In this document: piece after piece, positions 1 through 11,841 of the stretch
Layout of the letters: each line of letters starts with the position of its first letter
Position numbering within the stretch: the stretch's first letter is position 1
Assembly: GCA_951802195.1 (NCBI GenBank)
Contig: OX637628.1
Coordinates: forward strand, 1,178,001 to 1,242,000
Direction: 5' to 3'
DNA: 64,000 nucleotides
DNA from: Tausonia pullulans
Lineage: Eukaryota > Basidiomycota > Tremellomycetes > Cystofilobasidiales > Mrakiaceae
Position numbers and translations under genes: made by a program
The notes under the pieces: model-generated
The model's database searches: none
The model's input: the letters and a program-made list of their open reading frames with translations, nothing else
What the model was told of the DNA's origin: nothing

Positions 1-99
1 GATGAAATGCAGTCAAGGCTTCATCCATTGATCATGAGACGCGCGTTCTAGAAGCTCAGCGTCTAGGCCGATCCAGGCGCCGGGTTGGGGCCCAGAAGT

Positions 100-260
100 C
101 TATTCGGCCGGGGCAGGGGCCGACAGGTCGTGAGAGACCCTGTCGTACACCTTCTCGAAATCAACCTGGATGAGGATCCCGGATATAAGATTCTCGTCGT
201 CGATGGCGAGCTGAAGGGCGGATATGCTGCGGCCAGATATGGGCTGACAGATTCTCACAG
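100..260 (-). mobile_element. LINE (non-LTR) reverse transcriptase fragment
   Basis: One minus-strand frame reads QPISGRSISALQLAIDDE followed by LIQVDFEKVYDRVSHDL and then a stop near 100. This matches the region before and including RT motif A of Tad1/L1-type LINEs (a GRSI segment, then the DFEKAYDRVSH core, here with V for A). Only about 48 codons are recognisable, and no endonuclease, YxDD motif or tail adjoins it, so it is a decayed scrap. The call rests on the motif alone. Family assignment within LINEs is inference. Confidence 0.7.
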
Positions 261-261
261 G

Positions 262-848
262 TGGAGCGAGAGGAGGTAGCGGTGGCGCCGGGGGAGAGAG
301 GGGGGGGGGGTGGGGGGGGGTGGTAAAGGGAACGTTCAGCCAGCCAAAGGTTCGCGTGGGCAGGCTGGAGAGGTCTCCGCGATTGGAGATCTGTATCGAA
401 CGTAGAGAAAAACGTCATTCCAGTAGTTCGTATCAGATTTGACTTCTTCGTACCGTGCCCAGAGGTAATCCTGCCATCTCGCAGGGAGAACTCTTTGGAG
501 CGTTTTGATGGGATACCACCATCTGCCTGGGATGAATCACTGCCCATTGTATGGGGCAAAGAACACATACCCAGCTTAGATTGGCGGGCCGAGGTCCTCT
601 AATGAACTCTGAACCCTCCAGGTGCTCGGAGCTCCGTTTTATAAGCCCTTGGGTCGAGGCTCATTGTATGGATGATCCGCTTGCGAATGCGGATCGATGC
701 GGGAAGCTCCGGTCTAAAGTGCACATCGCCAGCCCACTGAGCTCGCGCTTTGATCAGCCGGGATCGGAATAGCGTGAAGCCGAAGTCACCGAGGTCTCGA
801 GGCGTTCCCAGACGCTCACTGCTAACGTCTTTGTGTTCTGATATGTAG
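262..848. other. intergenic, no gene seen
   Basis: Contains an impure G-rich tract near 300-323. No frame resembles a known protein. Open frames on the minus strand here look like chance. Confidence 0.5.
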
Positions 849-1075
849 TTTTTTTTTTGTATTTAAGTCATGAGTTATACGTAGAGAACGAGGTGACCCT
901 ATGAGAGATGGCGAGTTGTAGCTAGATTGAGGGAAAGCGGACATGACCGAGCGCGAGGACGTCGACAGAGGCGCTGTGGGAAGAGGGTTGTTCGAAACCG
1001 GGGATGGTGGTTGGCCGAACGTCGTGGTAGGCGCCGTAAGAAAGGGGGTCGGTCGAACTACCAGGGATGAGTCTG
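849..1075 (-). mobile_element. poly(A)-ended retroposon tail module, degenerate copy
   Basis: Begins with T10 (849-858) followed by a segment that recurs at 12.8, 27.2, 43.1, 43.6 and 43.7 kb. Read on the minus strand, the module ends in ...CATGACTTAAATAC plus poly(A), the 3' end of a retroposed RNA. The distal part (about 985-1075) is a worn copy of the G-rich minisatellite seen at 43.8-44.1 kb, with GGTCGAAC and GGGATG blocks. No coding sequence is present. Confidence 0.7.
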
Positions 1076-1172
1076 AGGGAGTTGTAAACTGGGCACTCGA
1101 ATAAAGTTGTGGACCTGAACAAATTTGATTTTATAAATTTACGTGCAATCTTCCGTACATCAAGTCTTCATT

Positions 1173-1245
1173 GGGGGTTTAGCTCAGTTGGTAGAGCGTT
1201 CGCTTCGCATGTGAAAGGTCATGAGTTCAACTCTTATAGCCTCCA
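1173..1245 (+). tRNA. tRNA-Ala (CGC), no intron
   Basis: A full 73-nt cloverleaf. The acceptor GGGGGTT pairs with AGCCTCC (two G-U pairs) and the discriminator is A. D arm GCTC/GAGC. Anticodon stem TTCGC/GTGAA encloses loop TTCGCAT with anticodon CGC. T stem ATGAG/CTTAT encloses TTCAACT. A-box and B-box promoters are intact. A T4 Pol III terminator lies at 1252-1255. It decodes GCG alanine codons. Confidence 0.93.
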
Positions 1246-2273
1246 AATAACTTTTGTTGTGCGAGATACTCTCATCTTGAGCACTTGTGTTGCCCCATTT
1301 GGTAGCAACCCCTGTGACAGGCATTCCCCTTCCTGCTTCTTGTCCTTGCCGTCCATCATAGACACCTTCTCATCATTTCTGTCTCTGTGAGTGTTGTCAC
1401 ACCTGTCCATTGCGTCGTTCTGCATGGGAGTTACGACAAATTGAGCGAGCGTCAACCTTGATTTCTCGGCCCTCATCAAACGCGCATGCCTTCCACTATC
1501 TAGTGTGGCGAGGTGACATGACCTTGCGCGGCAGCGGTCATCTAGACCCTGCAGTAGTTCAGCCAGTCTGACTGCAGGAGCAATTGCTCGCGCAGCAGCG
1601 CACCGACTTCGACGAAGCCTCGAAGGCAGAGCACGAAAAGACATGCAATCTTACAACGTCCGCGAGCTCTACTACCTCTTCGGGCTCTTCTTGCCATCTC
1701 TTCAATCTCCTTTGCACTCCAATACTGCTTATGCGGCCTCCTGCTTCGCGTCTTGACTACCTGAGCCATATGAGTGGCCAGGGCTGGACGGAGCCGAACG
1801 CTGATTCGGCGTCTTTAGAAGAGAGCAGGGGAAGTAGCTGACGCCCAGCCAATTGTCCGGTCCCAGCGCTCAGTGTCCTGCCCCAGCCAGAAGATCGACA
1901 GTTTCGCTCAATCGAAAGGATTGGACTGCCAAGGATCGGGTCAAGTCTACTAAAACCAAAGCGTGGCCGCCAGATTGGACAACATATGGACCCACGAGGG
2001 TGCTTCGAAGAGACACAGGGCTGATGGTGCGCGAACAGCGTGCCTTAAAGCAAGAATCAAGATGTCGGACAAGCTCATGAATTGAAAATTCAAAGACGGT
2101 TCGCAGACCAAGAACGGATAAAACTTGACAGCGTGAGCCAGGAAGGCAGATTCGTCGAATGGATGGCGACAGATCATCGGTGGTGGTCGCCGTAAGCTCG
2201 CGAGGAGTGGAGAGAGAGGGAGGGCGCTCTTGGAGGCTGAGAAAGCAAAACGCCGGCGAGTTGGGCTTGGAAT

Positions 2274-2282
2274 TTATCTGAT
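2274..2282 (-). promoter_or_regulatory. iron-GATA site ATCAGATAA
   Basis: The minus strand reads ATCAGATAA, a perfect match to the ATCWGATAA site bound by fungal iron-responsive GATA repressors (SreA, Urbs1, Sre1 type). It lies about 790 bp before the start of the siderophore transporter. That this factor acts here is inference from gene function plus motif. Confidence 0.5.
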
Positions 2283-2968
2283 GATGAGATCAAACAACTC
2301 ACCCCACTTTGACGCCTCTCGTCCGCCCTTCCCAATCTGAAAGATTAGCCGTGTGGACCGTTCCTCGCTGCACGAACAAGGGACTCACGGGGGAGAAACA
2401 GCTTATATCCTCCTATGGCTGCTGACTGTGGCAGCAGTGCGAACTGTCGTCCAACTCCCGAGCGAGGACGATGCAGGCCCTTTGCCTGAAGGTCGGCCAA
2501 CACCGCCGGTTCCTCGTGCCGTTCCACAAACCCCAAACCCCAAAGCGCGTGCCAAGCCGCCAAGTGGATGAGAAACCTTGTAGTTTAATGACGGCAGAAA
2601 GAGGATGGAGCCGAGCAACACAGAGAAAGTAGGTTCGGAAGTGCTTTCAGGCCTCTGAGCGAGAATAGCAAGAGCAAGATCGGAGCAGCAGTGTGAGGTG
2701 GCTTGAATCACCGACCTGTCTCCTACGTCACGTCTGGCTCGTCTCGCAAGCATGTTAGATATATCTATGAGGTCGCCATCAAGCGCCTGAGCTAACGGGG
2801 AGATGAGTTTGTACTTTACCCATTGATGTACATGGGGCTCCAAACAAGACCCGAATAGTCATTGGTCCTCACCGCTACTTGCAAACAACTTCAGGCGAGT
2901 GGAGTGTCGCCTCTCTCACCTCCCCCTCCTTTTCATTTGCTTGGCAGCCGCAGCAATTTGGTGGTAAA

Positions 2969-2977
2969 GTATCTGAT
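2969..2977 (-). promoter_or_regulatory. near-consensus iron-GATA site ATCAGATAC
   Basis: The minus strand reads ATCAGATAC, 8 of 9 positions of ATCWGATAA, about 95 bp before the transporter start codon. Together with the perfect site further up it suggests iron-dependent repression. One mismatch lowers certainty. Confidence 0.4.
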
Positions 2978-3072
2978 TGCGCGAGATTTTTATGTCCGCT
3001 AAATTCCCTCCGAGGTTTCCTTCTGTCATCAACTCCATTCTCCCCCCTGCTCTCTTCCATCCTATCGTTACA

Positions 3073-6032
3073 ATGCCCACCTTCAAGCAATCCAGTTCGG
3101 ATGACCTTCACGACGAAAAGACCGCATCCCCTCTGGCATACCCTCCTAACCTCCTAGGGGATGAAAACCAGACGGCAGCGGTGGTAGATGATCCGGTCAT
3201 TCTGGCCAAGTCTCGAGGAGTCATCAAGGTGAGAGAGAAGGCCACCGCGATATTATTGATCGAGCCTTCTCTAATACATCGTCAAATAGATGGAGCTCCT
3301 CGTTTCACGCCTCAATATGCGCTACCTGATACTCCTCTACGGTTGCTTTGCCCTTCTCGCTTACACCATGGCGCTTGGTGAGTCGTCCTTTCCTTCAGGC
3401 GGTGAGAGAAGCATAAGCTGACTCGTCTTCGTCCTCTCCTCCTCCAGACCAGTATAGTAACAGGGCTTACCTCACCCAGGCCGTCTCGTGGGTTTGCTTG
3501 CTCTCACTTGTCGTCGTAGACGGCCTTGAACTTTATGCCACTCCCTTTTATTGCTTCTAGAGTATCGTTCGGGGCGCACGCCCTCCAGGCTACCATTGGT
3601 GTTATCAAGAGCGTCTGCCAAGCGTGAGAACCTGTCTTCCTACCACTCACAATTGAATTGTCGCGAACTGGAACCTTGTTCGTCCATCAACAGCATTTCC
3701 CAGCCGCCCATCGCCAAGGTGGCTGATGTCTTCGGTCGTGTCGAGGCGTGTACGTTGCTCACCCATCCCCTCGGTCTATCTTTGGTTTGGATTCTGACTC
3801 GATGAGTTGCAGACTGCATGTGTGTTTGCCTCTATGTCATCGGGTATATCATCGTCGCCTCCTCGCCCTCGCTCCTGGCGTATGCTATTGGCAACTCAAT
3901 ATACAGTGAGTTGGGGAGATTGCAAGCTTATGTTCTTCCTCTCCCTTCTTATTGGAAGACTGACAGGCACGCCCCTCAGTTCCTGGCATCACGGGACTCT
4001 TCCTTCTCCAAAACATCATTATCTCGGACATGTCCTCGCTTCGTAACCGTGTCTTCTGGTCGATTTTCCCCTCACTCCCTGGTACAATCAACGTATGGGT
4101 CTCAGGAGATATCACTTCTTCTTTCCTTGCCCATAGGTGAAGTGTTTATTTCCTGCCGCCTTTTCCCTGCAAAGATCTTATCACTGACTGCTTTTGACTC
4201 CCATCTAGTTCATGGAGATGGTAAGTGGACGGTCACTCTCCCGAGATATTCTGGGGCTCCTCCTCTGACCATATCCACGATCACTTGCATCAGGGGCATC
4301 GGCATGTTCTGCATCCTCATTCCGGTCATCGCCACCCCAATTATTCTCACTCTCTACATCCTCATGCGCGAGCAACCTTTTGACTCTGAAAACTGCGAGG
4401 AGCGGATTGTCATTCCCAAGGCCGTCGGGTCTTGGAAGGCCTCGACCATCTCGGTCTTCTGGCAGCTCGATCTTGTCGGTCTCGTCCTTCTTGTCGGCGG
4501 CTTCGGTCTCCTCCTCGTGACCATCACCATGGCGAATTCGAAGTCGACGACTTGGTCCTCTCGTGAGTGACCTGGGTTTCTCCAGGCGTCGGGCATTGAA
4601 AAACAGCAACTGATGTCCGGCCATCGTCGCCCCAGCACAATCCATCGCGATGCTCGTCGTCGGATGCGTCTCGACTATCGTCTTTGTCGCTTGGGAGAAG
4701 TATGGAGCCAAGCACCCTCTCATGCCATTCTATCTCTTTACCAACCGGACTGTGTTAGTTTCAAGTCAATGGCCGCTGCGGCCACTGTCGGCGCTGATAG
4801 GCCGGCCCATCCCCTTTTAGCATCGCCTGCATGATCATCGCGCTCCTTCACCCTCTCGCTGGTGGTGTTGCTGGGTACTTCCGTTCATCCTGGGGCGCTG
4901 CCACACACAGTCTAACACTGTCTTTCGGTCCCTCCAGTGGTTACCTGTACACTCAGCTCATTGTCGCTGGCAACCAATCGGTCAAGTCGGCCACCCGTCT
5001 TACGAACATCCCGTCTTTCGTTGGGACCCTTACCGCCTTTGCGATCGGTTTCCTGACGCGCTACACTCGTCGCCTCAAGCCCGTCATCATGATTGGCTTC
5101 CTCATTCAGATCCTTGGTCTTGGTGTGCCACTTTTCCCCTCTGCTGGTCACTGCAGGACTTAGCCTAATCTGTCCCTTCTCAACCAGGACTCATGACCCG
5201 CTACCGCCAGTCCAGCAACTCTCAAGTCGGTAGGTACACCGTGTCTTCGTCTTGCTTCTAAGAACTTGAGCTGATCGCCGTGTGTATAATTTCACTATCA
5301 CAGAGATCGCCATGGTCCAGCTTGTTCGTGGTCTCGGCTCGGGTTGCATCGGTTTCCCCGTCCAGGTTCGTCGCCTCTCTGATCGATCATCTTGATGGCT
5401 CTTTTGGCTGACGCATTGTCGTCGGATCTCAAGGCCGCGATCCAGTCCGCGGCAAAGCATGAGTACACGGCTGCTATCACCGCGACCTACCTTCTCGTTT
5501 GTGAGTAGGCCCTCCAGAACTTTTCGTCCCCGCAGAGCGCACGTTTGATCTAACTGTGAATTATCCCACTCTTCCAGACTACATGTCCGGAGGCATTGGA
5601 TCTTCCATCGGAGGCGGCATTTGGACCAATCTTGTAAGCAGGCCACTCTTTCTCCGCAACAAGGAGAGTAAAAAGCAGACGCTGATCGATCCTTCCCCTC
5701 GCCGCCAGGTCCCCAACAAAATCGACAGGTACATGAACAACGACACCCTTTCCACGTCGGCCTACAAGAACCCGATCGGCTTTGCCGCCAAATGGGCCTA
5801 CGGCACGCCAGAGCGCATGGCTGTCGCCCGGGCGCACGACGAGACGCAGAAGATCATGGTCACCGTCGCGGCTGCTATCGTCGCCTGCTCCTTCATCACC
5901 TCATGCTTCCTTGAGAACATTCGCCTCCCGGACAGCCAGTCTCGCCCAGAGGTCGAGGATGACAGTGAGGTCGCCCCCGTGCCGGTCCAGGCCGTATATG
6001 AGCGGGAGAAACCCAGGCGCCATGAAGACTAG
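3073..6032 (+). CDS. siderophore-iron transporter, major facilitator superfamily (SIT/ARN type)
   Basis: Plasma-membrane H+/Fe(III)-siderophore symporter of the MFS SIT family, taking up chelated iron. The spliced protein starts MPTFKQSSSDDLHDEK and has a hydrophilic N-terminus. Typical SIT blocks follow: RYLILLYGCFALLAYTMALDQ (first helix), PPIAKVADVFGRVEAY, YVIGYIIVASS, INVWVSGDITSSFLAH, WRWGIGMFCILIPVIATPI, then GYLYTQLIVAGNQSVKSATR, MVQLVRGLGSGCIGFPVQ and a C-terminal helix ending FLENIRLP before an acidic tail. At least a dozen short introns interrupt it. One junction near 4,870-4,937 could not be placed exactly. The start ATG at 3073 is the first in frame with the conserved reading. Two GATA sites upstream fit iron repression. 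No siderophore synthesis gene lies nearby, so it may import foreign siderophores. Confidence 0.9.
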
Positions 6033-6495
6033 ACAATAAGGACGACGGGTATATACTACCGGGGGAGAACACAAAAATAAGGGGCCGGGGAGCAGAATAG
6101 TTGGCCTTGGTAACGCCTTAGGTTATTCATTAATATTCACGACTACAGATAATATTCATTGCACCCACCGAGATGAAGAGGATTGCAATCACAGATGTCG
6201 TGCCTGAACTGCGCGCTTCATCTTTAAGTCGGCGACGACAGTTGTGCGCAGGTAATCGGCCGCAATTTCTTCGTCTTCTGGACTTCAGGTTCGAAAAAGA
6301 GGTTCTTCAGCTGGCTTGAAGGAATACTCGGCAATTGCAGAGTTGGAAATACGGATAATGTGATGTGAGGGACCGCAGGTTAGGTCCTCCGAGTGGCTCA
6401 GACTGGCCCAGGCGGAAGGCACAATCGAAACAGAGCGACGACGCGTTGAGCGAGAAACGCGGTCGACCTCAACCACCATCTCTCTCGCCACCAAC
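6033..6495. other. intergenic between siderophore transporter and NudC
   Basis: AT-richer 3' flank of the transporter (around 6,120-6,160), then the NudC promoter. No ORF or repeat of note. Confidence 0.5.
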
Positions 6496-7613
6496 ATGTC
6501 TGACCGAACCGCCCGGATTGCCGAATACGACAAGCTCTCCCCCGACGAGCAGGCCGCGCATGATCGCGAGGAGCGCATTCGAGAGTTGGCTGAGCAAGCG
6601 ACGCTCCCCTACCGATGGGACCAGGAGCTCGGGACGGTCACAGTCTCGTGGGACATGCCTCAGGGAACTCGGGCGAGGGATCTCGCTGTGACGATCAAAC
6701 GGACGAAGCTCTCGGTCAGTTTTTAGAACGCTAAATTGAGGCCTCGAGCGAGCGTTGATAGACAGACGTGCTGATCACGCGACGACGGAACCAGGCGGGA
6801 CTCAAGGGCAAGGAGCCAGTCTTTGCGGTCCGTCCAACATATGTTAAGGAGATATAGCAGTACTCTGAAGTCCCCTCTACGTTACCAGGGCGATCTCTTT
6901 GGCCCGGTCAAGGAGGAGGACTCGACGTGGTCTATCGGTTCGCGTCACCGCTCCTCTCGTCCGCCTCGTCTCTCTTGACCCTTTGGCTGACCGTCTTCTT
7001 TACCTCGGCCATTCAAGCGGACAACGTCCTCACAATTGAACTCACAAAGTCTGACTCGCAGCGATGGTGGCCGCACGTTCTTACGCACCACCCGAAGATC
7101 GACACGACCAAGCTCACACCAGAGAACTCCAAGCTGAGCGACCTGGACGGTGCGCCTTCTCCCTTCGGGTTCGCTCCTCATGCAGGCTGACAATTTTCTG
7201 TCCAGATGACATGCGTGGGGTTGTGGAGAAGATGATGGTACGTCGATGTCCTCTCGGTCACCTCCTCTCGCTGACGTCCGCGTTCCATTCCAGTTCGACA
7301 ACCAGCAGAAGGTGCGACAGGACTAGACGCCGACATCTCGCTCGTTACTGACGCATTACCTCCCTCTTCTAGCAAATGGGCAAGCCCACAAGCGACGAGT
7401 TGAAGAAGCAGGAGGTGCGGGCTCCCCTTCTCTCTCGATACAGTGACCTTCGCTTAGATGTTCCCTCTCATGCAGGCTCTCAGAAATTTTGCAAAGCAGG
7501 TAAGTAGTTAACCCACTCATGATCAGAATTGCTTAGAAAGCTAACATCCGACCCTTCTCTCTATCTCTCTCTAGCACCCGGACCTGGACCTCAGCAACGT
7601 CAAGATGGACTGA
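6496..7613 (+). CDS. nudC: NudC-type nuclear movement protein (CS/p23 domain)
   Basis: HSP90 co-chaperone-like protein needed for dynein-dependent nuclear migration in fungi. The N-terminal charged helix (MSDRTARIAEYDKLSPDEQ) leads into a CS domain with LPYRWDQELGTVTVSW, DLAVTIKRTKLS and DNVLTIELTKSDSQRWWPHV. The family hallmark follows: HHPKIDTTKLTPENSKLSDL, then VEKMMFDNQQKQMGKPTSDE, then a C-terminal HPDLDLSNVKMD. About seven short exons. ATG 6496 sits in a good context (CCAACATG). The order of blocks and the C-terminal motif match fungal NudC throughout. The next gene is convergent, ending about 150 bp downstream. Confidence 0.92.
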
Positions 7614-7761
7614 GGAAATGAATGCCATGATCCTTTTACGATTCTTTCCTAGGAGGGCAAGAGAAAGTCGTAATCTCGTTTCATCACTCATGGTCGTTTA
7701 CCAGTACCCTCAAGCCCTCCCTGCATGGTAAAGCCCTATCCACCTTTCACACTCGCAGCTA

Positions 7762-10700
7762 TCAGTAGGCTGAGTCGTGCCTCCCGGTGCCGTTCGTCGT
7801 TGTCAGCGGCGCGTGGCTCGAGTTATTGGCCGCTGGCGAAGTCCCTGCAGACGATCCGGCCGCGGACGACTGCTGTCTGTACGCGGCCGAAGAGACCTGG
7901 GCCTGGGCGCGGAGCGAATCAATGAGAGCCGAGTTGATGTGCGAGTTCGTGGAGGAGGGTGGGCGGCCATTGCTGCTGCTGCTGCTGCCGTATCCGTTGG
8001 TAGTAGCGGTGGAATACGGTACGGGTGAGGCGGAGGACATGGCCGTATGTGGAGAGGAGTGAAGCGGGAGGAGGCTGTTCAAGAAGGCTGTCGTTTCCGG
8101 AGGCGTCGCGGAATATTGGCCCACACCGGACCATGCTGGTAACCAAAGGAAACACGACAGAAACACAGGCATCAACCAACCTATTCTACAATGTGGCGAA
8201 AGGGCAGACCTTTCTGCCACTCCATCTAGAGGTGAGGTGCACTCGAATGCTCACCGTCCTGGTCCAGTCGCGGCCGCTTGTCACCCGCGCCCCCCGCCTG
8301 CGTCCGGTCGGTGTCCTCCGCTTCCAACCCTCGTTTCGATGACGATGCCGACGATCCCGCCGCCGCGGAGACCCAGACCGCAGGCGGCGGCGGCGGGTCG
8401 TCATCCTCGTCCGAGCTCAGCGTTAGGTCGATCGTCTCCTGAGGCGGCCTGACGGCTGATGGTGGTCCTGCCGATGTGCTCTGGCTACGGCTACTGCTCG
8501 ACGGGATGAGGGCGCTTCCTCGTTCTTCTCCTCCTCCTGACATCCTATAGCCGTCCTCATCCTCGTCCTCGCTATCGTCAAGGCTGAGGACCTGCTTCGC
8601 CTTGCCCTTCGCATCCACAGGTGTCGCCGTCCGAGCCGGGACGATCGTCACGGCCTTGGGTGGGTGAGCGGCAATCCACGCAGGCGAGCCATGTTTGCCG
8701 TCCGAGGTGTACCAGTCGCCGTTGGGCTCAACAAGGACCTCATCGATCGTATCAGGGCACGAGCGAATAATTGTCTCGGTGTATCTGCGAGAGAGACCAA
8801 AGTCAGCCAATGAACTGGCGGAATGCTTCAATGCGGCGACTCGACTCACTCGTCGACAAAGAGCTGAGTGACACCCAGAGGCCGCTCGCATACCGGACAA
8901 CTCCACGTTGGCGTCTGTTCGTTGATCTGAAACCATGAGTCGGCTTCGAAGCACTGGACGTGGTCGCACAAGACTGAGCGGACGGGCGTCGTCATCCGGA
9001 CGTAGGAAAGCTGGAGAGAAAGACGAGGAGGTATGGTGAACTTGAGAGGCACATCGTCGCGATGAGCGCGCGAGGACTCACGGGGCACATCAGCTTGACA
9101 GTCTGCGCCCCTAACTGGATCTCAGCGTCCTCGTTGTCCTGCTTCACTGAAGATCAAAAAGCGCGACATTTTCAGTCGAGTTCTCGTATCGTCTTCTGTC
9201 GCCCGGAGATCACACGCACTGGCATCGACGACCTGCTCGTTCGACCGCCGCGGCTGACGCTGAACGACTTTGACGAGCGTGTCGGGCCGAGTCTGCTCAA
9301 CAAGGCAGGCCTGCATGTAATATCTCTGGACCTGTGGATGGAAAATATCAGCACGCGGACTTCGGTCGACTCCCGCCCTGTCTCCCTATCGCACCTTGAA
9401 ATTCGGCTGCGTTGACGAGTTGACATGGACGAGCTCAATGGTGTTCCTTTCCCCGAGACGGACGAGTCCCGTCTCGCCCTGCTTGCCGCGCATGAGCGCC
9501 GCGGGAGGGCACGACCCTGGCTTCTTCTTCATGCCCTTGAGGTTGGCTGAGATAAGGACGCTGTTGACGCGGACTTCGGACGTCTGCGGGAATTCGACGG
9601 GAAGTCCGCCAATGGCTGCGGAGGTCGGACCCGTGGGAGTCCAGTGGGCCGCAGAGGTGCAGAAGAGACGGATGGCGTGAGTCGGGGCATCGGAGGTGGA
9701 GGTCGATGGTCGCGCGCTGGGATAAATGGTTGTCTCCCGTCAGTCCCGAGAATGGACGCAAGAGAAAAGGGAAGCCACGTACATCGAAGCCTCAACCAGG
9801 CGACGGTGCTCTGACGAAAGCTGGAAGTGCATGTACGCGGTTCTCCGATCCGTCGAGCTGTGGGATTCTACAGACGGACGGAGAGACGTCAGAATGACCC
9901 GCTCGGCTGCCTGGCTCGGATCGACTGGATGCTTCATCAGCACGTACCTGAAACGACCGTCATCTCTGAGACAGGAGCAATGACCCTGAAGAGAGGTGAT
10001 TCCTTCCACTTCGGGACTATGGTGGTGTTGCCGTAACCGTCAACCAAGCCCAGCACTCGCCGAGGATAGGCACAAGGGGGATAGGAAGGGGAGGATAAGA
10101 AAGTTCCGACGTACCAGGCTTGGGCCTCGCTACATAGCTGCTGCTACTGCTGCTGCTGCTCGCTTGGTGGTGCGTAGCATAGGGTGCCGGGGCTGGGACA
10201 TACGATGTCGAGAACGAGCTCCCCACTGTCGAGGTCGACCCTCCGTAGCCAGTGCTGCTCGAGTGCGAGTGTTGGTTGGGATAGGATGAAGACGGCTGGA
10301 ACTGGTAAGCTCGGTGGGCACCTGAGACGACGAGAACATGAGGAGAGCGCAGGTCAGCGAACGGATCAACGGTCCGAGGCGCGCGCAACAAGGGCGGCGT
10401 TGGTCGCGTGCGACCCGATGGTGGCGGGAGAGTTGGGACTGACTGGCAAGGCGGTTATATATTTCCTTGTATTTTATGAATCGGGGAAGGTCGTTCGTCG
10501 TCTTCCAGTGGCGGACGTGGACCGCGATTCTGAGTGAGGAGGAGAGAAAGGACGAAGACACTATTCAGTGCATGTGCCAGCCGACAGGCTGGGCCATCCG
10601 AGGGGCGAGAGAGGCAGCGACGCCAATTCTGCTCCCAGCTGGAGCTTCATATGTTCATACTTCTTTCTCGAGAATGAGAATAAATAGAAAGGGCGCTGGC

Positions 10701-11034
10701 CTGGGGAGGGACTGTCAAACGACAGACAGGCCCGTCCCGCCCAGCTCGCTCCACTCGACGCGACCGCCCGCTCGCCTCTATGTCAAGCAGACTCACCGCT
10801 CCCAAATTTCTGCTTTCAGCCCCTGCGTCGTCTTAATGTTGAGGCCCATCTCGGCGTTTAGGGCCCGAATGAGCTCCTGCATCTTGGCTATCGTCAGCGT
10901 CGGCCCGGCGACGAGGTAATTCTGGGTGTTCGGGCGAGAACGTCAGCCTTCTCGTTCAAGAGTGCGAGTGGGACAGGGCAACAGGGCGTGCGAACAGGGT
11001 GGTCGGCCCAGCGAGCGTCGGATGACGTGTCCAT
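7762..11034 (-). CDS. Siz/PIAS-type SUMO E3 ligase (SAP + PINIT region + SP-RING)
   Basis: Transfers SUMO from Ubc9 to nuclear targets. The N-terminus (proposed ATG at 11034, first intron with a weak GTTCGC donor) leads into a SAP-like helix pair containing LTIAKMQELIRALNAEMGLN and LKAEIWER. The middle exons (about 9.1-10.4 kb) should hold the PINIT domain but are finely split. The SP-RING is clear: VRSVLCDHVQCFEADSWF, then TWSCPVCERPLGVTQLFVDE, giving the C-x-H...C-x2-C metal ligands. After it come EVLVEPNGDWYTSDGK and two SUMO-interacting motifs, VLSLDDSEDEDED and IDLTLSSDEDDD, then a low-complexity Ser/Gly/Ala tail ending RHDSAY. Exon borders in the PINIT part are uncertain. The family call is firm because SP-RING and SIMs occur together. 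Confidence 0.87.
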
Positions 11035-11368
11035 GATGCTCGTGATTGTCCGAACGGGTGATTCAGTAGAGAGAAGAGCACGCGAACGGCTTGAGGCTTG
11101 GGCGTCTGGTATCGGCCTCGGAGGCGAGCGAAGGAGGAGAGAGAACAAGAGGTCGGCCTACCGCGCTCTCCGCTTCGGGTTCCCTTGGAGACAACCATAG
11201 GCCGTTCTTTCCTGGCTCAACATGGTCTGAAGTATTGAGCAGGCTATCTGATTGATCGACAAGACGCCCCATTTGTGAAAGAAGAGGAGAAATATTAAAA
11301 GTACGAAGTGATGGTGAGCTAGTTGCAGTAGCCGGAGGAAAATGATGACCCGCTATGAAGAGCTCAGG
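11035..11368. other. intergenic, 5' flank of the SUMO ligase gene
   Basis: No gene seen. Ends where repeat copy 1 begins. Confidence 0.5.
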
Positions 11369-11766
11369 CCAGCTTTCCAGCCGAATAAAACGACTGATCT
11401 CATCACTACTAGTGAAGTCTGATACGACCTAGCCCAAATAGGCGGCAAGGGTCCAGCCGCGCTCGACGAGTATCACCAACGAACGGCAGCCGAAACTGCG
11501 CGCCACGGGTGCGCCTCAAGCGCTCCCTGCCATCACACCTTCCCACTGCGTTGCCAGTCCCACGCACGTTGGATCCAAGGCAAAGAAAGAATGCCTCGGC
11601 GTGTCCTCACGTTTCGTTCAACCTGGGTCAGAAGAGGCGATGGCGGGGCAGATGAAGGGCGTGAGCTGAACCCATCCCTGCTCTCCTCCCCCCTCCTCTC
11701 GTCCGTCGCCCACTCTCGTCCGCCGCCCACTCTGGACCCAGCCAAAAGCCAAAAGCCAAAAAAAAC

Positions 11767-11841
11767 TACGAGTGACGCGCTCTACCACTGAGCTATCAGG
11801 GCCCAAGCCCCAAGCCAGGTTTGAACTGGCGACCTCATCAT
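11767..11841 (-). tRNA. permuted tRNA-Thr (CGT), copy 1
   Basis: On the minus strand the 3' half (position 38 to acceptor TTGGGGC) comes first, then 4 nt, then the 5' half (GCCCTGA to A37). The base sequence is identical to the copies at 26187 and 44828. A T8 run follows one base after the 5' half. The detailed structure is given under the copy at 44828-44902. No 3' half exists downstream of the 5' half, so it is not an ordinary intron-bearing tRNA. Confidence 0.75.

Larger units (their letters stand above)
1256..3072. other. intergenic, upstream region of the siderophore transporter
   Basis: No recognisable gene. Open frames at 1,850-2,840 show no domain or compositional support. The stretch holds the two GATA-type sites listed separately. 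The last 150 bp before the transporter start is pyrimidine-rich, as usual for fungal core promoters. Confidence 0.5.

Noticed and set aside
1853-2080. Plus-strand 75-codon open frame as a gene
   Set aside because: No similarity or splice context; length expected by chance at this GC content.
2403-2843. Minus-strand 146-codon open frame as a gene
   Set aside because: No domain, no conserved motif, and it overlaps the likely regulatory region of the siderophore transporter.
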